Shown here one piece after another: positions 36,351 to 44,715 of a stretch of 64,000 bases of DNA. The first letter of the stretch is position 1, and each line of letters starts with the position of its first letter. The position numbers were made by a program, and so were the translations under genes. The notes under the pieces were generated by a model. That model was not told the DNA's origin. It worked only from the letters and a program-made list of their open reading frames with translations, and ran no database searches. Source of the DNA: Amycolatopsis sp. MtRt-6 (lineage in GTDB: Bacteria > Actinomycetota > Actinomycetes > Mycobacteriales > Pseudonocardiaceae); assembly GCF_017308975.1 (NCBI RefSeq), contig NZ_JADWPD010000011.1, forward strand, positions 186,001-250,000, given 5' to 3'.

Positions 36351-36827
36351 ATGAGCTACGCGTTGGTCTTCCGCGCGATGTCGGCGGACGAGTTCCGGGC
36401 GCGGGTGGCCGCCGACCCGGTGGTGGCAGCCTTCCGCGACGCGGGCGGGGGCGAACCGACACCGGAGGTGGCGGACGCCGTCGCCCGCACCGCGCTCGCG
36501 ATGGGCGAAGAGGTGGGCCGGACCGGCCACTCCTCTTCCGGCGGCGACTGGTTCCGCGAGGAGCTGTTCGACGGCGTGCTCGCCGGGCTGCTGGGCGCGG
36601 ACGTGGCCGACCACCTGCTCGCACGCACCCTCGAGGGGATCGTCTGGAACGACTACCCGATGGTCGGGTTCGTGCTCGCCGGCGAACTGGCCGAAGCCCT
36701 CGCGAAAGCGGGCGACGACCGGCCCGGCGACCTGGACGAGGACGACGCCGAAGTGATCGACGACGTGCTCGCCGCCCTGCGCAAGGTCGCCGAGTCCGGG
36801 CAGGACGTGGTCACCGTCTACTCCTGA
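36351..36827 (+). CDS. Candidate immunity protein
   Basis: A 158-residue acidic protein with no family that I recognise. It starts 2 bases after the toxin stop (MSYALVFRAMSADEFRARV), is mainly helical, and ends with an Asp/Glu-rich stretch (GDLDEDDAEVIDDVLAALRK) that could mimic nucleic acid or cover a basic active site. Position directly behind a polymorphic toxin and acidity are the reasons for calling it immunity. No signal peptide, so it would protect the cytosol. Confidence 0.65.
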   Translation: MSYALVFRAMSADEFRARVAADPVVAAFRDAGGGEPTPEVADAVARTALAMGEEVGRTGHSSSGGDWFREELFDGVLAGLLGADVADHLLARTLEGIVWNDYPMVGFVLAGELAEALAKAGDDRPGDLDEDDAEVIDDVLAALRKVAESGQDVVTVYS

Positions 36828-36880
36828 GCAGTCCTTTCGGGGTCTCGACAGCGGGCGTCCGGGCGGGCGACACTGGGCCG

Positions 36881-37423
36881 ATGACCGGCCTGATCACCGG
36901 AAGCCGTGTCCGGCTGCGGCCTGCCGCCGCCCCGGACGCCGCCCGGTTCGAGGAGATCCTGTCGCACCCCGAAGTCGCCCGCTGGTGGGCCGACGCCGAG
37001 GAGCCGGTGGCCGCCCAGGTGTCCTATCTGCTGGACCCCGACGAAGGCACCACGACCTACGCCATCGAGCACGACGACACCGTCGTCGGCATCGAACTCG
37101 CCTTCGAGGAGGCCGACCCGCAGTACCGCCACGCCGGGATCGACATCGCCGTGCACCCGGACTTCCAGGGGCGGGGCCTCGGCTCGGACGCCATTCGCAC
37201 ACTGGCCGAGCACCTGTTCACGGTGCGCGGGCACCACCGGCTGGTGATCGACCCCGCGGCCGGCAACGAGGCGGCGATCCGGCTCTACCGGTCGCTGGGC
37301 TTCCGCCCGGTCGGCACGATGCGGTCCTACGAGCGCGGTCCGGACGGCAGCTGGCACGACGGGCTGCTGATGGACCTGCTCGTGGACGACCTGGTCCCGG
37401 CAGCCGCACTAGCCGGCTCGTGA
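36881..37423 (+). CDS. GNAT acetyltransferase (AAC(6')-like)
   Basis: A 180-residue GNAT protein: VRLRPAAAPDAARFEEILSHPEVARWWAD, the acetyl-CoA loop HPDFQGRGLGSDAIRTLAEHLF, then HRLVIDPAAGNEAAIRLYRSLGFRPVG. The pattern resembles aminoglycoside 6'-N-acetyltransferases, but resistance is not implied without testing. Its stop overlaps the MFS gene start (GTGA), suggesting a shared transcript. Confidence 0.85.
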   Translation: MTGLITGSRVRLRPAAAPDAARFEEILSHPEVARWWADAEEPVAAQVSYLLDPDEGTTTYAIEHDDTVVGIELAFEEADPQYRHAGIDIAVHPDFQGRGLGSDAIRTLAEHLFTVRGHHRLVIDPAAGNEAAIRLYRSLGFRPVGTMRSYERGPDGSWHDGLLMDLLVDDLVPAAALAGS

Positions 37424-38727
37424 GCGGCCGCGCGGTCGCGGCCCGGCCCTTGCGGCGGGTTGCTGTGGCGAGCGCGGTGGGGACCACCATCGAGTGGTAC
37501 GACTACTTCATCTACAGCACGGCGACGGCGCTGGTGTTCAACAAGGTGTTCTTCACGACGCTGTCGCCCGCCTCCGGGACCCTCGCCGCCTTCGCGACGC
37601 TCGGGGTCGGGTTCCTGGCGCGCCCGGTCGGCGGCATCCTCTGGGGCCACTTCGGCGACCGCGTCGGCCGCAAGGCGATGCTGGTGCTGTCGCTGCTGCT
37701 GATGGGCTTCGCGACCGTCGGCGTCGGGCTGCTGCCGACGTACTCCGCGATCGGGGTCTGGGCGCCCATCCTGCTGCTGGTCCTGCGGTTGCTGCAGGGG
37801 CTGAGCGCGGGCGGCGAGTGGGGCGGCGCGGCGCTGATGGCGGTCGAGCACGCGCCCGAGGACCGCCGCGGCCGGTACGGCGCGTTCTCGCAGATCGGCG
37901 TCCCGGCCGGATTGATCCTGGCGCAGCTGGTGTTCTTCGTCCTCGGCCGCGCGCTGACCGAGGCGCAGTTCGCCTCCTGGGGCTGGCGGGTGCCGTTCCT
38001 GGCGAGCATCGTGCTCGTCGGCGTCGGGCTGGTGATCCGGCTGCGGATCGAGGAGAGCCCGGTGTTCACGCGGTTGCGGGAAGCGGAGGAGCGCAGCAGC
38101 CGTCCGATGGTCGAAGTGCTGCGCGAGCGGCCGCGGGCGCTGCTGGTGGCGTCCGGCAGCTTCATCGCCAACACCGCGATCGGCTACATCTTCCTGGCGT
38201 ACCTGCTGTCCTACGGCACGTCGGTGCTGAAGATCCCGCGCACCACGCTGCTGGTCGTCGTGATCGTGGGCAGCGTGACGTGGCTGGTGAGCATCCTCGG
38301 CGCGGCGGCCTGGTCCGACCACGTGGGGCGAAAACCCGTGTACCTGGCCGGATCGGTGCTCCTGGTCCTCTGGCCGATCCCGTTCTTCCTGCTCGTCGAC
38401 ACCAAGGCGACGGCGTGGCTGCTCGTGGCGGTGATCGTGCTCAACATCGGCCTCGGCGCCACCTACGGGCCGCAGTCGGCGTTGTTCGCGGAACTGTTCG
38501 AGCCGCGCTACCGCTACAGCGGCGCTTCGTTCTCCTACGCCGTGGGCGCGGTGCTGGGCGGGGGCTTCGCGCCGTTGATCGCGACGGCGTTGCAGACCGC
38601 CACCGGCACTTCGCTTTCGGTGTCGCTCTACCTGGTGGCGGTCGCGGTGCTGAGCCTGGTCGCGGTCCTGTTCATCCCCCGCGGTCACAGCCGGTCGAGC
38701 CGGACGGCGGCGGCCATCCGCTCGTAG
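37420..38727 (+). CDS. MFS transporter, metabolite:H+ symporter (MHS) family
   Basis: A 435-residue, 12-helix major facilitator of the MHS (ShiA/ProP-like) group. Signatures: VGTTIEWYDYFIYSTATALVF in helix 1, GHFGDRVGRKAMLVLSLLLMG after helix 2, and RLLQGLSAGGEWGGAALMAVEHAP. Such carriers import organic acids, betaines or shikimate by proton symport. Its 3' end overlaps the convergent SGNH hydrolase gene by 43 bp. Confidence 0.93.
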   Translation: MSGRAVAARPLRRVAVASAVGTTIEWYDYFIYSTATALVFNKVFFTTLSPASGTLAAFATLGVGFLARPVGGILWGHFGDRVGRKAMLVLSLLLMGFATVGVGLLPTYSAIGVWAPILLLVLRLLQGLSAGGEWGGAALMAVEHAPEDRRGRYGAFSQIGVPAGLILAQLVFFVLGRALTEAQFASWGWRVPFLASIVLVGVGLVIRLRIEESPVFTRLREAEERSSRPMVEVLRERPRALLVASGSFIANTAIGYIFLAYLLSYGTSVLKIPRTTLLVVVIVGSVTWLVSILGAAAWSDHVGRKPVYLAGSVLLVLWPIPFFLLVDTKATAWLLVAVIVLNIGLGATYGPQSALFAELFEPRYRYSGASFSYAVGAVLGGGFAPLIATALQTATGTSLSVSLYLVAVAVLSLVAVLFIPRGHSRSSRTAAAIRS

Positions 38728-39905
38728 CCGGCGTCGCCGGGGTGGAGGTGGTCGCCGGAGTCGTAGGCCGGGAGCATCCGGAGCGGGTCGGCCGGATCGC
38801 GGATCGCCGCGTCGAAGTCGACGACGCCGTCGAAGACCCCGCCGGTGCGGATGAAGCTGTTCACCGCCTGGCGGGTCGCTTCGAGGGTGTCGTCGTAGAC
38901 CCGCCAGCCCTTGAACGGTGTCAGCGTGCCGCCGAGGACCCGGATGCCGCGCGCGTGCGCCTGCGCCACCAGCTGGCGGTACGCCGACGTGATCGCGGCC
39001 GGGTCGGTCTGGTGCGGCGTCTGCTGGATGTCGTTGATGCCTTCCAGCACGATGATCGTCCGCACGCCGCCGACGCTCAGCACGTCGCGGTCGAAGCGGG
39101 AAAGCGCGTTCTGGCCGGCGCCGGAACCGGGCACGTCGAGCAGCAGCCGGTTGGCGCTGATGCCGGCGTTGAGCACGCCGAAGCGGCCGTGCAGCCGGTC
39201 GGCGAGGTAGTCGGGCCAGCGGCGGTTGGCGCCGGAGGTCGAGCCGACGCCGTCGGTGATCGAGTCGCCGAGTGTCACGATCGAGGCTTCCGCGCCGCCT
39301 TGGACGTCGACGCCGGAGACGTAGTGCCACACCGACGTCTGCTCGGTGTAGGGGGCGCCGGACTCGCTGGCGGCGAAGTCGCCGGTGCGGGTGAAGTACG
39401 ACGTCTGCGCCGCGGCCGGGTGGTGGGTCACCGGCCCGGACTTCGAAGGCACGTACGTCGTCACGAGCAGGTTCGTGCCGGCGGGGATCCGCAGGTTCAC
39501 GGGATCGCTCAGGGCCTCGGCGCCGGCGGGCACGACGACGCTCGGGGCGCCGCCGAAGGTCAGGGACCGCAGGGTGCCCGGCACGGCGTCCGGTCCGGTG
39601 CCCTGGACCGCGATGGTGACGTGCCCGAAGTTCAGGGGAGAAGCCCCGAAGGCGTTCGACAGGTGGACGCGGGCGCGGCCGCCGCCGGCGCTGGTGTGGA
39701 CGACGTTGCGGATCGAGTAGCCCGGGTAACCGTCCGGCGTGTTCGGGACGGCGGACGCGGGCGCGGCGGCCCACGTGCCGACCCAGCCGCCGACCGCGTG
39801 CTGCGCGGGTGCCGGGAGAGCGCTTTCCGGGTTCGCGCTCCCGGGCGTGGTGAGAAGACCGATGCCCGCCAGGACGGCCGCGCTCACGGCCACGAAACGT
39901 CGCAT
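38685..39905 (-). CDS. Secreted SGNH/GDSL hydrolase
   Basis: A 406-residue exported esterase-like enzyme. The signal peptide is MRRFVAVSAAVLAGIGLLTTPGSA. The mature protein has a beta-rich N-terminal domain and a C-terminal SGNH domain: catalytic serine in VTLGDSITDG, glycine and asparagine blocks (NAGISANRL, EGINDI), and the Asp-His pair in SGDHLHPGDAGY. Likely acts on esters of polysaccharides or lipids outside the cell. The gene faces the MFS gene and overlaps it. Confidence 0.92.
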   Translation of the reverse strand: MRRFVAVSAAVLAGIGLLTTPGSANPESALPAPAQHAVGGWVGTWAAAPASAVPNTPDGYPGYSIRNVVHTSAGGGRARVHLSNAFGASPLNFGHVTIAVQGTGPDAVPGTLRSLTFGGAPSVVVPAGAEALSDPVNLRIPAGTNLLVTTYVPSKSGPVTHHPAAAQTSYFTRTGDFAASESGAPYTEQTSVWHYVSGVDVQGGAEASIVTLGDSITDGVGSTSGANRRWPDYLADRLHGRFGVLNAGISANRLLLDVPGSGAGQNALSRFDRDVLSVGGVRTIIVLEGINDIQQTPHQTDPAAITSAYRQLVAQAHARGIRVLGGTLTPFKGWRVYDDTLEATRQAVNSFIRTGGVFDGVVDFDAAIRDPADPLRMLPAYDSGDHLHPGDAGYERMAAAVRLDRL

Positions 39906-40277
39906 GATCCCACCGTCGCGCGTGGGTCCACGGGGTGGCGACCGCTGATCAGGTGAGGCACCGGACAAGATCCGCGACAGCTGGGGGCGGGCCCGTCCGG
40001 GATTCTGGGGATGCCGGACGGGCCCGCGCGAGGTGGCCGTTGCCGCGACGGCCGCTCGCCGGGGTACCCGGTCCCGATCGGGCGGAGGCTGGCCCGGATC
40101 GTTGCGTCGTGGTGAACCCCGGAGGGCGTGTGCGAGACGCCCTCACCCAAAGCACGGCCGCCGGTGCGGAGTGGTTCAGCGCAGTTTCGGGGGTTTCTCG
40201 CCCGACGCGGGCCGAACGCCGTGAAGGCCACCTCCCGGGGGGCGGGAAGTGGCCTTCACGGCTGTCGAGCGGGAGGC
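39906..40277. other. Intergenic region with one large hairpin
   Basis: 372 bp between two minus-strand genes. Apart from the hairpin at 40219-40261 nothing gene-like is seen. The promoter of the SGNH hydrolase should lie at the left end but no clear motif was recognised. Confidence 0.5.
40219..40261. terminator. Long hairpin with GTGAAGGCCAC arms
   Basis: 13-bp perfect arms (CCGTGAAGGCCAC at 40219-40231, complement at 40249-40261), extended inward by TCCC/GGGA. It follows the minus-strand gene ending at 40278 and is probably its terminator. The arm sequence resembles the hairpin at 52677-52712. Confidence 0.6.
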
Positions 40278-40544
40278 TCAGGCTGCGGCGATGGGAAATC
40301 CGGTCAGGGCGCGGTGGCCGGCGTCGGTCAGTTCGGCGGGCGCCCACTGGCCGGGCGCGACGAGCCGGGTGGCTCTGATCAGCCCGGCGTGGGCGAGGTC
40401 GTGGGCGGTGTTCTGGTCGCAGCACGACAACCCGTCGACGCGGAGATCGGGTTCGCAGCTGCAGCGGAGCTCGGCACGGCCTTCGGCGACCGCCTTGAGC
40501 ATGGCGATCGCGCGGCGGCTCAGCGCGTTCGGGTGGGTGGACAT
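40278..40544 (-). CDS. Small conserved-looking protein of unknown function
   Basis: An 88-residue protein starting MSTHPNALSRRAIAMLKAVAEG. It has three cysteines in CSCEPDLRVDGLSCCD-like spacing and a winged-helix-like pattern: AHDLAHAGLIRA then TRLVAPGQWAPAELTDAGHRAL, which recalls the wing of MarR/PadR-like domains. It may be a small DNA-binding protein. The frame extends upstream to 40619, but ATG 40544 follows GAAAGG. It is divergent from the GH29 gene. Confidence 0.6.
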   Translation of the reverse strand: MSTHPNALSRRAIAMLKAVAEGRAELRCSCEPDLRVDGLSCCDQNTAHDLAHAGLIRATRLVAPGQWAPAELTDAGHRALTGFPIAAA

Positions 40545-40654
40545 CGGTCTGGCCTTTCGGTGCGGCTGGGTTCGGTGCGAGTTGCTGCAGCTCGTTACCC
40601 AGTGATACGCGGCGAACACGAGCGCGGTTCACTTCGATCGGTCCGGTTGGCCCC

Positions 40655-40699
40655 TTGACACGGCGAGGGCCACCGAGCAAGGTCATTCATCGGATGAAT
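40655..40699 (+). promoter_or_regulatory. Promoter and palindromic operator of the GH29 gene
   Basis: A consensus -35 TTGACA (40655-40660) is followed after 17 bases by a weak -10 CAAGGT (40678-40683). A perfect 15-bp palindrome ATTCATC-G-GATGAAT (40685-40699) covers the expected transcription start. The palindrome resembles operators of GntR/FCD-type sugar-acid regulators; the regulator itself is not in the window. Confidence 0.6.
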
Positions 40700-40782
40700 C
40701 AGCTTCACTGGCGACAGTTGTGCCCTCTTGGGGATGAACTCTGCCGCCAATCCGCCGCAGTCATCCGATCCCTGGAGGTTTC

Positions 40783-43134
40783 GTGCCCACCTTCCCCCGC
40801 CGTCAAGCCCTCGGTATCGCGCTCGGTGGCGCCGTCGCGCTGAGCGCGGCCGGCCGGACGCCCGCCGGCGCCGCCGTGCCGGTCGGCGCCGCGGCCGACA
40901 GCCCCGGTACCCCGATCGTGCCGCCCCCGCCACCCGTCCCGGTCGCCCTCGACCCCTGGTTCTCATGCGACGGCATCGACAGCGCGTCGGCCACCGGCGG
41001 CGACTTCGACGGGTCCGGCTACACCTTCCCGGCCGAGCACCTGCCCGCCGGGCAGACCGTCACCGCCGGCGGCGTCCCGTTCGAGCTCGGGTCCGCGGCC
41101 GCCGGGGCGAAGAACAACATCGCCGCCACCGGGCAGCGGATCGACCTGCCGAAGGGCCGCTACTTCGCCGCCTACTTCCTGGTCGCCGCCAGCTACGGCG
41201 CGGCGGGCGGCCCGGCGACCGTGCACTACGCCGACGGCAGCACGAGCACCGGGTCCCTGTCCGGCCCCGACTGGTACACCGGCAGCGGCGCGCTCGTCTC
41301 GCCGTTTCGCTACGCCCCCGGCGGCGTCGTCGACGACAACCCGGTTTCCGTGGCCACCGGCCAGGTCTGGGTCGACCCGGCCCGCGAGGCCGTCGCGCTG
41401 ACCCTGCCCACGACCGCGAACCCGGCGCCGAACGTCGCCAGCCTGCACGTCTTCGCGCTCACTCTCCAGCCGGTGGCCGTGGGCCGCTCGGCGCTGGTCC
41501 TGGACGGCCGGTCGACGGCCAACCTGCTGGCCGACGGCGGGCCGCAGGCCGCCGAAGCGACCATCGTCAACGCCGGGACCGTGTGGCTCGGCGCGGGCGA
41601 CCGGGTGAGCGTCACCGTCGACGTCCCCGGCGGCCGGACGACCGTGCCCGCGGCCGTCCGCGCGCTGGCGCCGGGGGAGCAGGCGACCGTCCGGCTCGGC
41701 CTGGCCCCGAACGCGTCCGTGCCGCCCGGCACCACCACGAACGGCCAGATCCGCGTCACCGCCGGCCGTGGCACCTTGGCGACCCGGCAGGTGCCGATCA
41801 CCCTCGGCATCCCGGACTTCCGGCCGACCGGCGCCTCGTTGTCGACGCACCGGGCGCCGTACTGGTTCACCGACGCCAAGTTCGGCATCTTCATCCACTG
41901 GGGCGTGTACGCCGTGCCCGCCTGGGCGCCGGTGGGGCAGCAGTACGCCGAGTGGTACTGGCAGAACCAGCAGGACCCGAACGGCGCCACCTACGCCTAC
42001 CACCGGCAGAAGTACGGCGAGAACTTCGCCTACGACGACTTCATCCCGCTCTTCACCGCGGCGAAGTTCGACCCGCGCGGCTGGCTGAACCTGATCGCGG
42101 ACGCCGGCGCGGAGTACTACGTCCTGACGTCCAAGCACCACGACGGCTTCGCGTTGTGGGACACGAAGGTCAGCGACCGCAACTCGGTCAAGCTCGGGCC
42201 GCGCCGGAACATCGTCGCCGAGCTGTTCGCGGCGTCCCGGAAGTACACCCCGCGGCTGCGCAACGGCCTGTACTTCTCGCTGCCGGAGTGGTTCAACCCG
42301 GACAACCCGTGGATGGGCCACGCGCCGCGCAACCCCTACACCGGCGCGCCGCTGCCCTACACCGGCTACACCGCGGGGAAGGACTTCGTCCGCGACTACC
42401 AGGCGCCGCAGGTCCTGGAACTGATTTCGGAGTTCGACCCGGACGTCCTGTGGTTCGACATCGGCGGGGTCAACGACAGCCGGACCGTGCTCACCGAGTA
42501 CTTCAACCGCGCGAAGAACCGCAAGCGCCCCAAGGACGTCACCTACAACGACCGCGGCGGCATCCCGGACCACGACTTCACGACGCCGGAGTACACGACC
42601 TACCCGAACACCGTGGTGGCGAAGTGGGAGGCGAGCCGCGGCCTCGACCCGTTCTCCTACGGCTACAACCGCGCGACCCCCGACGACCGCTACATGACGG
42701 CGGAGGAGGTCGTCCGCACGCTCGTCGACATCGTCTCGAAGAACGGCAACTTCCTGCTCGACATCGGCCCGGACCTCGACGGCACGATCCCGGACGTCAT
42801 GCAGCGGCACCTGCGGGACGCGGGCGCGTGGCTGAAGGTCAACGGCGAGGCGATCTACGACACGACGTACTGGTCGCGGCTGGCCCAGCTCGGCGACCTG
42901 CGGTTCACGGTCAAGCAGAACGAGGCGTTCTACGTGCATTCGCTGACCGCGCCGGGCAGCCGCCTGGTGGTCGACGCGCCGGTGCCGATCCGCAGCGGTG
43001 ACCGGGTGACGCTGCTCGGGTACCGCGGGACCCTGCACTGGACGGTGGAGAACGGCTCGCTGGTGATCGACGTCCCGGCGGCGGCCCGGCAGGCCGGCCG
43101 CTACACCTGGGTGTTCAAGATCGCCTGGAGCTGA
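40783..43134 (+). CDS. Tat-exported GH29 alpha-L-fucosidase-like glycoside hydrolase
   Basis: A 783-residue exported enzyme. Residues 1-31 are a twin-arginine signal (FPRRQALGIALGGAVALSAAG). Residues about 50-345 form beta-rich accessory domains. The GH29 catalytic barrel starts at about 355: FTDAKFGIFIHWGVYAVPAW, LTSKHHDGFALWDTKVS, and the nucleophile D559 in VLWFDIGG. A C-terminal beta domain follows. It should release fucose from glycans outside the cell. GTG start with GGAGG six bases upstream. No sugar importer is adjacent. Confidence 0.92.
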   Translation: MPTFPRRQALGIALGGAVALSAAGRTPAGAAVPVGAAADSPGTPIVPPPPPVPVALDPWFSCDGIDSASATGGDFDGSGYTFPAEHLPAGQTVTAGGVPFELGSAAAGAKNNIAATGQRIDLPKGRYFAAYFLVAASYGAAGGPATVHYADGSTSTGSLSGPDWYTGSGALVSPFRYAPGGVVDDNPVSVATGQVWVDPAREAVALTLPTTANPAPNVASLHVFALTLQPVAVGRSALVLDGRSTANLLADGGPQAAEATIVNAGTVWLGAGDRVSVTVDVPGGRTTVPAAVRALAPGEQATVRLGLAPNASVPPGTTTNGQIRVTAGRGTLATRQVPITLGIPDFRPTGASLSTHRAPYWFTDAKFGIFIHWGVYAVPAWAPVGQQYAEWYWQNQQDPNGATYAYHRQKYGENFAYDDFIPLFTAAKFDPRGWLNLIADAGAEYYVLTSKHHDGFALWDTKVSDRNSVKLGPRRNIVAELFAASRKYTPRLRNGLYFSLPEWFNPDNPWMGHAPRNPYTGAPLPYTGYTAGKDFVRDYQAPQVLELISEFDPDVLWFDIGGVNDSRTVLTEYFNRAKNRKRPKDVTYNDRGGIPDHDFTTPEYTTYPNTVVAKWEASRGLDPFSYGYNRATPDDRYMTAEEVVRTLVDIVSKNGNFLLDIGPDLDGTIPDVMQRHLRDAGAWLKVNGEAIYDTTYWSRLAQLGDLRFTVKQNEAFYVHSLTAPGSRLVVDAPVPIRSGDRVTLLGYRGTLHWTVENGSLVIDVPAAARQAGRYTWVFKIAWS

Positions 43135-43181
43135 AGATCGGCGGAGGTTCGCCACCATGGGCCGAGGGAATCGCCAACCGC

Positions 43182-44675
43182 TCAGTAGTACTGCCGGAGC
43201 TGCGGCCACGCCACGGACCACGGCCGCGTCAGCGTGCACAGCGACAGCGTGACGCCTTCCTCTTCGTTGTCGACGCCCGCGGCGTTGTGGTGCTTCGCGA
43301 CCGCGCGGCACCCGGTGATCAGGTCTGCCGCGGGCGAGCCGTGCTCGATCCGCCCGATGAGCAGCACCGGGCCGACCAGCCGGTCCGGGGGCGGCCCCCA
43401 GTCCGCGTACGACATGTGCGGCGAGTACGGCTGCGGCAGCCCGTGCTCGGGCCCGTAGCGTTCGAGCGCCCCGGCCTCGCCGTAGTTGCCGGCGAGGATC
43501 ACCGCGGTGTCGCGCTCGGCGTCCGGGATCCGCCGCCAGGCACCCGCGACGCTGCCGGCGAAGTCCGGCCAGCCGACCTGCTCGCCGGGCTCCTTGTTCA
43601 TCGCCAGCAGCGGGCCGTTCAGCGCCGTCGCCGGCACCACCGGGAGTCCGATGAGGACGGACACCACCACGCACACCGCGGCGGCCGCGCCGGTGAGGGC
43701 CCGCCGGAGCGTCCGGCCCCGGCCGAGCCACCGCAGCACCGGTTCCGCGCCCAGTGCCACCAGTGGCAGCAGCAGGGGCACGGCGTAGTACGGCTTCCCG
43801 CCGACGATCAGGAGCTCGACGCAGACGACCGGGTAGGCGATCGTCAGCGGGCGGGCCCACCGCAGGCCGGGTTCGCGCCACGGCCGCACGAGCCCGGCAA
43901 TCCACACCGGCACCAGCACCGGCGAGAGGAGGACCAGCTGCATCGGCACGAACAGCAGCCGGTTCCCGGCGCCGTCGTCCTCGCTGATCCCGCCGGCCAC
44001 GGTGAGCATCGGCCAGCCGTGCGACGCCTGCCAGAGCAGCACGGGCGCGGCCAGGACGGCGGCGATCCCGACGCCGGCCGCGAGCCACCAGGTCCGCAGG
44101 ACCCGGCGCGGTCCGGCGACGACGACCCCGATGCCGAGCCCGGACAGCAGGAGCAGGACGAGCCACTTGTTCGCGAGGCCGAGCCCGGCGACGGCGCCGA
44201 CGGCCAGCCACCACCGGCCGTCGCCGGTGCGCAGCAGCCGCAGGCCGCACAGCGTGAGCGCCGACCACACCAGCACGTCCGCGGAGTTGGTCGCCAGCAT
44301 GTGCGACACGACCAGGACGTAGGACGACAGCGCCGTCGCGAGCGCGGTGCACAGCTGGACACCGCGGCCGCCGCCGAACTCGCGGGCGATCAGCGTGACG
44401 ACCACGACGGTCGCCATGCCCAGCAGGGTCGCGACCACCCGCAGGCCGCTCGGTGTTTCGCCGAACAACGCGGTGGCCGCGCGGGCGAGCCACGGCGTGA
44501 TCGGCAGATTGTCGACGTATCCCCAATCCGGACGGCGGCCCGCGGCGACGAAGTACAACTCGTCGCGGTGGAAGCCGTAGCGGCCGGACAACGCCGTCAG
44601 CACGACGGCCTGCACCGCGACGACGATCCCCACCGGCAGCGCGGCGAACCGCGGCAGCTCCCGATCCGCCCCCAT
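43182..44675 (-). CDS. GT39-like membrane glycosyltransferase
   Basis: A 497-residue polytopic protein of the GT39 / ArnT-PMT-like superfamily. The first extracytoplasmic loop has the signature GFHRDELYFVAAGRRPDWGYVDNLPITPW with the catalytic-type Asp-Glu, followed by LFGETPSGLRV and about ten membrane helices. The C-terminal ~120 residues are extracytoplasmic. Such enzymes use lipid-linked sugars to glycosylate lipids or proteins at the outer face. The ATG at 44675 follows GGGGAGA. Confidence 0.88.
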   Translation of the reverse strand: MGADRELPRFAALPVGIVVAVQAVVLTALSGRYGFHRDELYFVAAGRRPDWGYVDNLPITPWLARAATALFGETPSGLRVVATLLGMATVVVVTLIAREFGGGRGVQLCTALATALSSYVLVVSHMLATNSADVLVWSALTLCGLRLLRTGDGRWWLAVGAVAGLGLANKWLVLLLLSGLGIGVVVAGPRRVLRTWWLAAGVGIAAVLAAPVLLWQASHGWPMLTVAGGISEDDGAGNRLLFVPMQLVLLSPVLVPVWIAGLVRPWREPGLRWARPLTIAYPVVCVELLIVGGKPYYAVPLLLPLVALGAEPVLRWLGRGRTLRRALTGAAAAVCVVVSVLIGLPVVPATALNGPLLAMNKEPGEQVGWPDFAGSVAGAWRRIPDAERDTAVILAGNYGEAGALERYGPEHGLPQPYSPHMSYADWGPPPDRLVGPVLLIGRIEHGSPAADLITGCRAVAKHHNAAGVDNEEEGVTLSLCTLTRPWSVAWPQLRQYY

Positions 44676-44715
44676 GGCAGTCTCCCCTCGGCGTGCCCGG
44701 ATCGTACGCCGGTGG

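Noticed and set aside
36881..37423. Aminoglycoside resistance gene
   Set aside because: The GNAT pattern resembles AAC(6') but such similarity is common among chromosomal acetyltransferases; no resistance context.
40963..44526. Minus-strand open frame of about 1190 codons
   Set aside because: Antisense to the GH29 gene and out of frame with the GT39-like gene; composition is that of a shadow.
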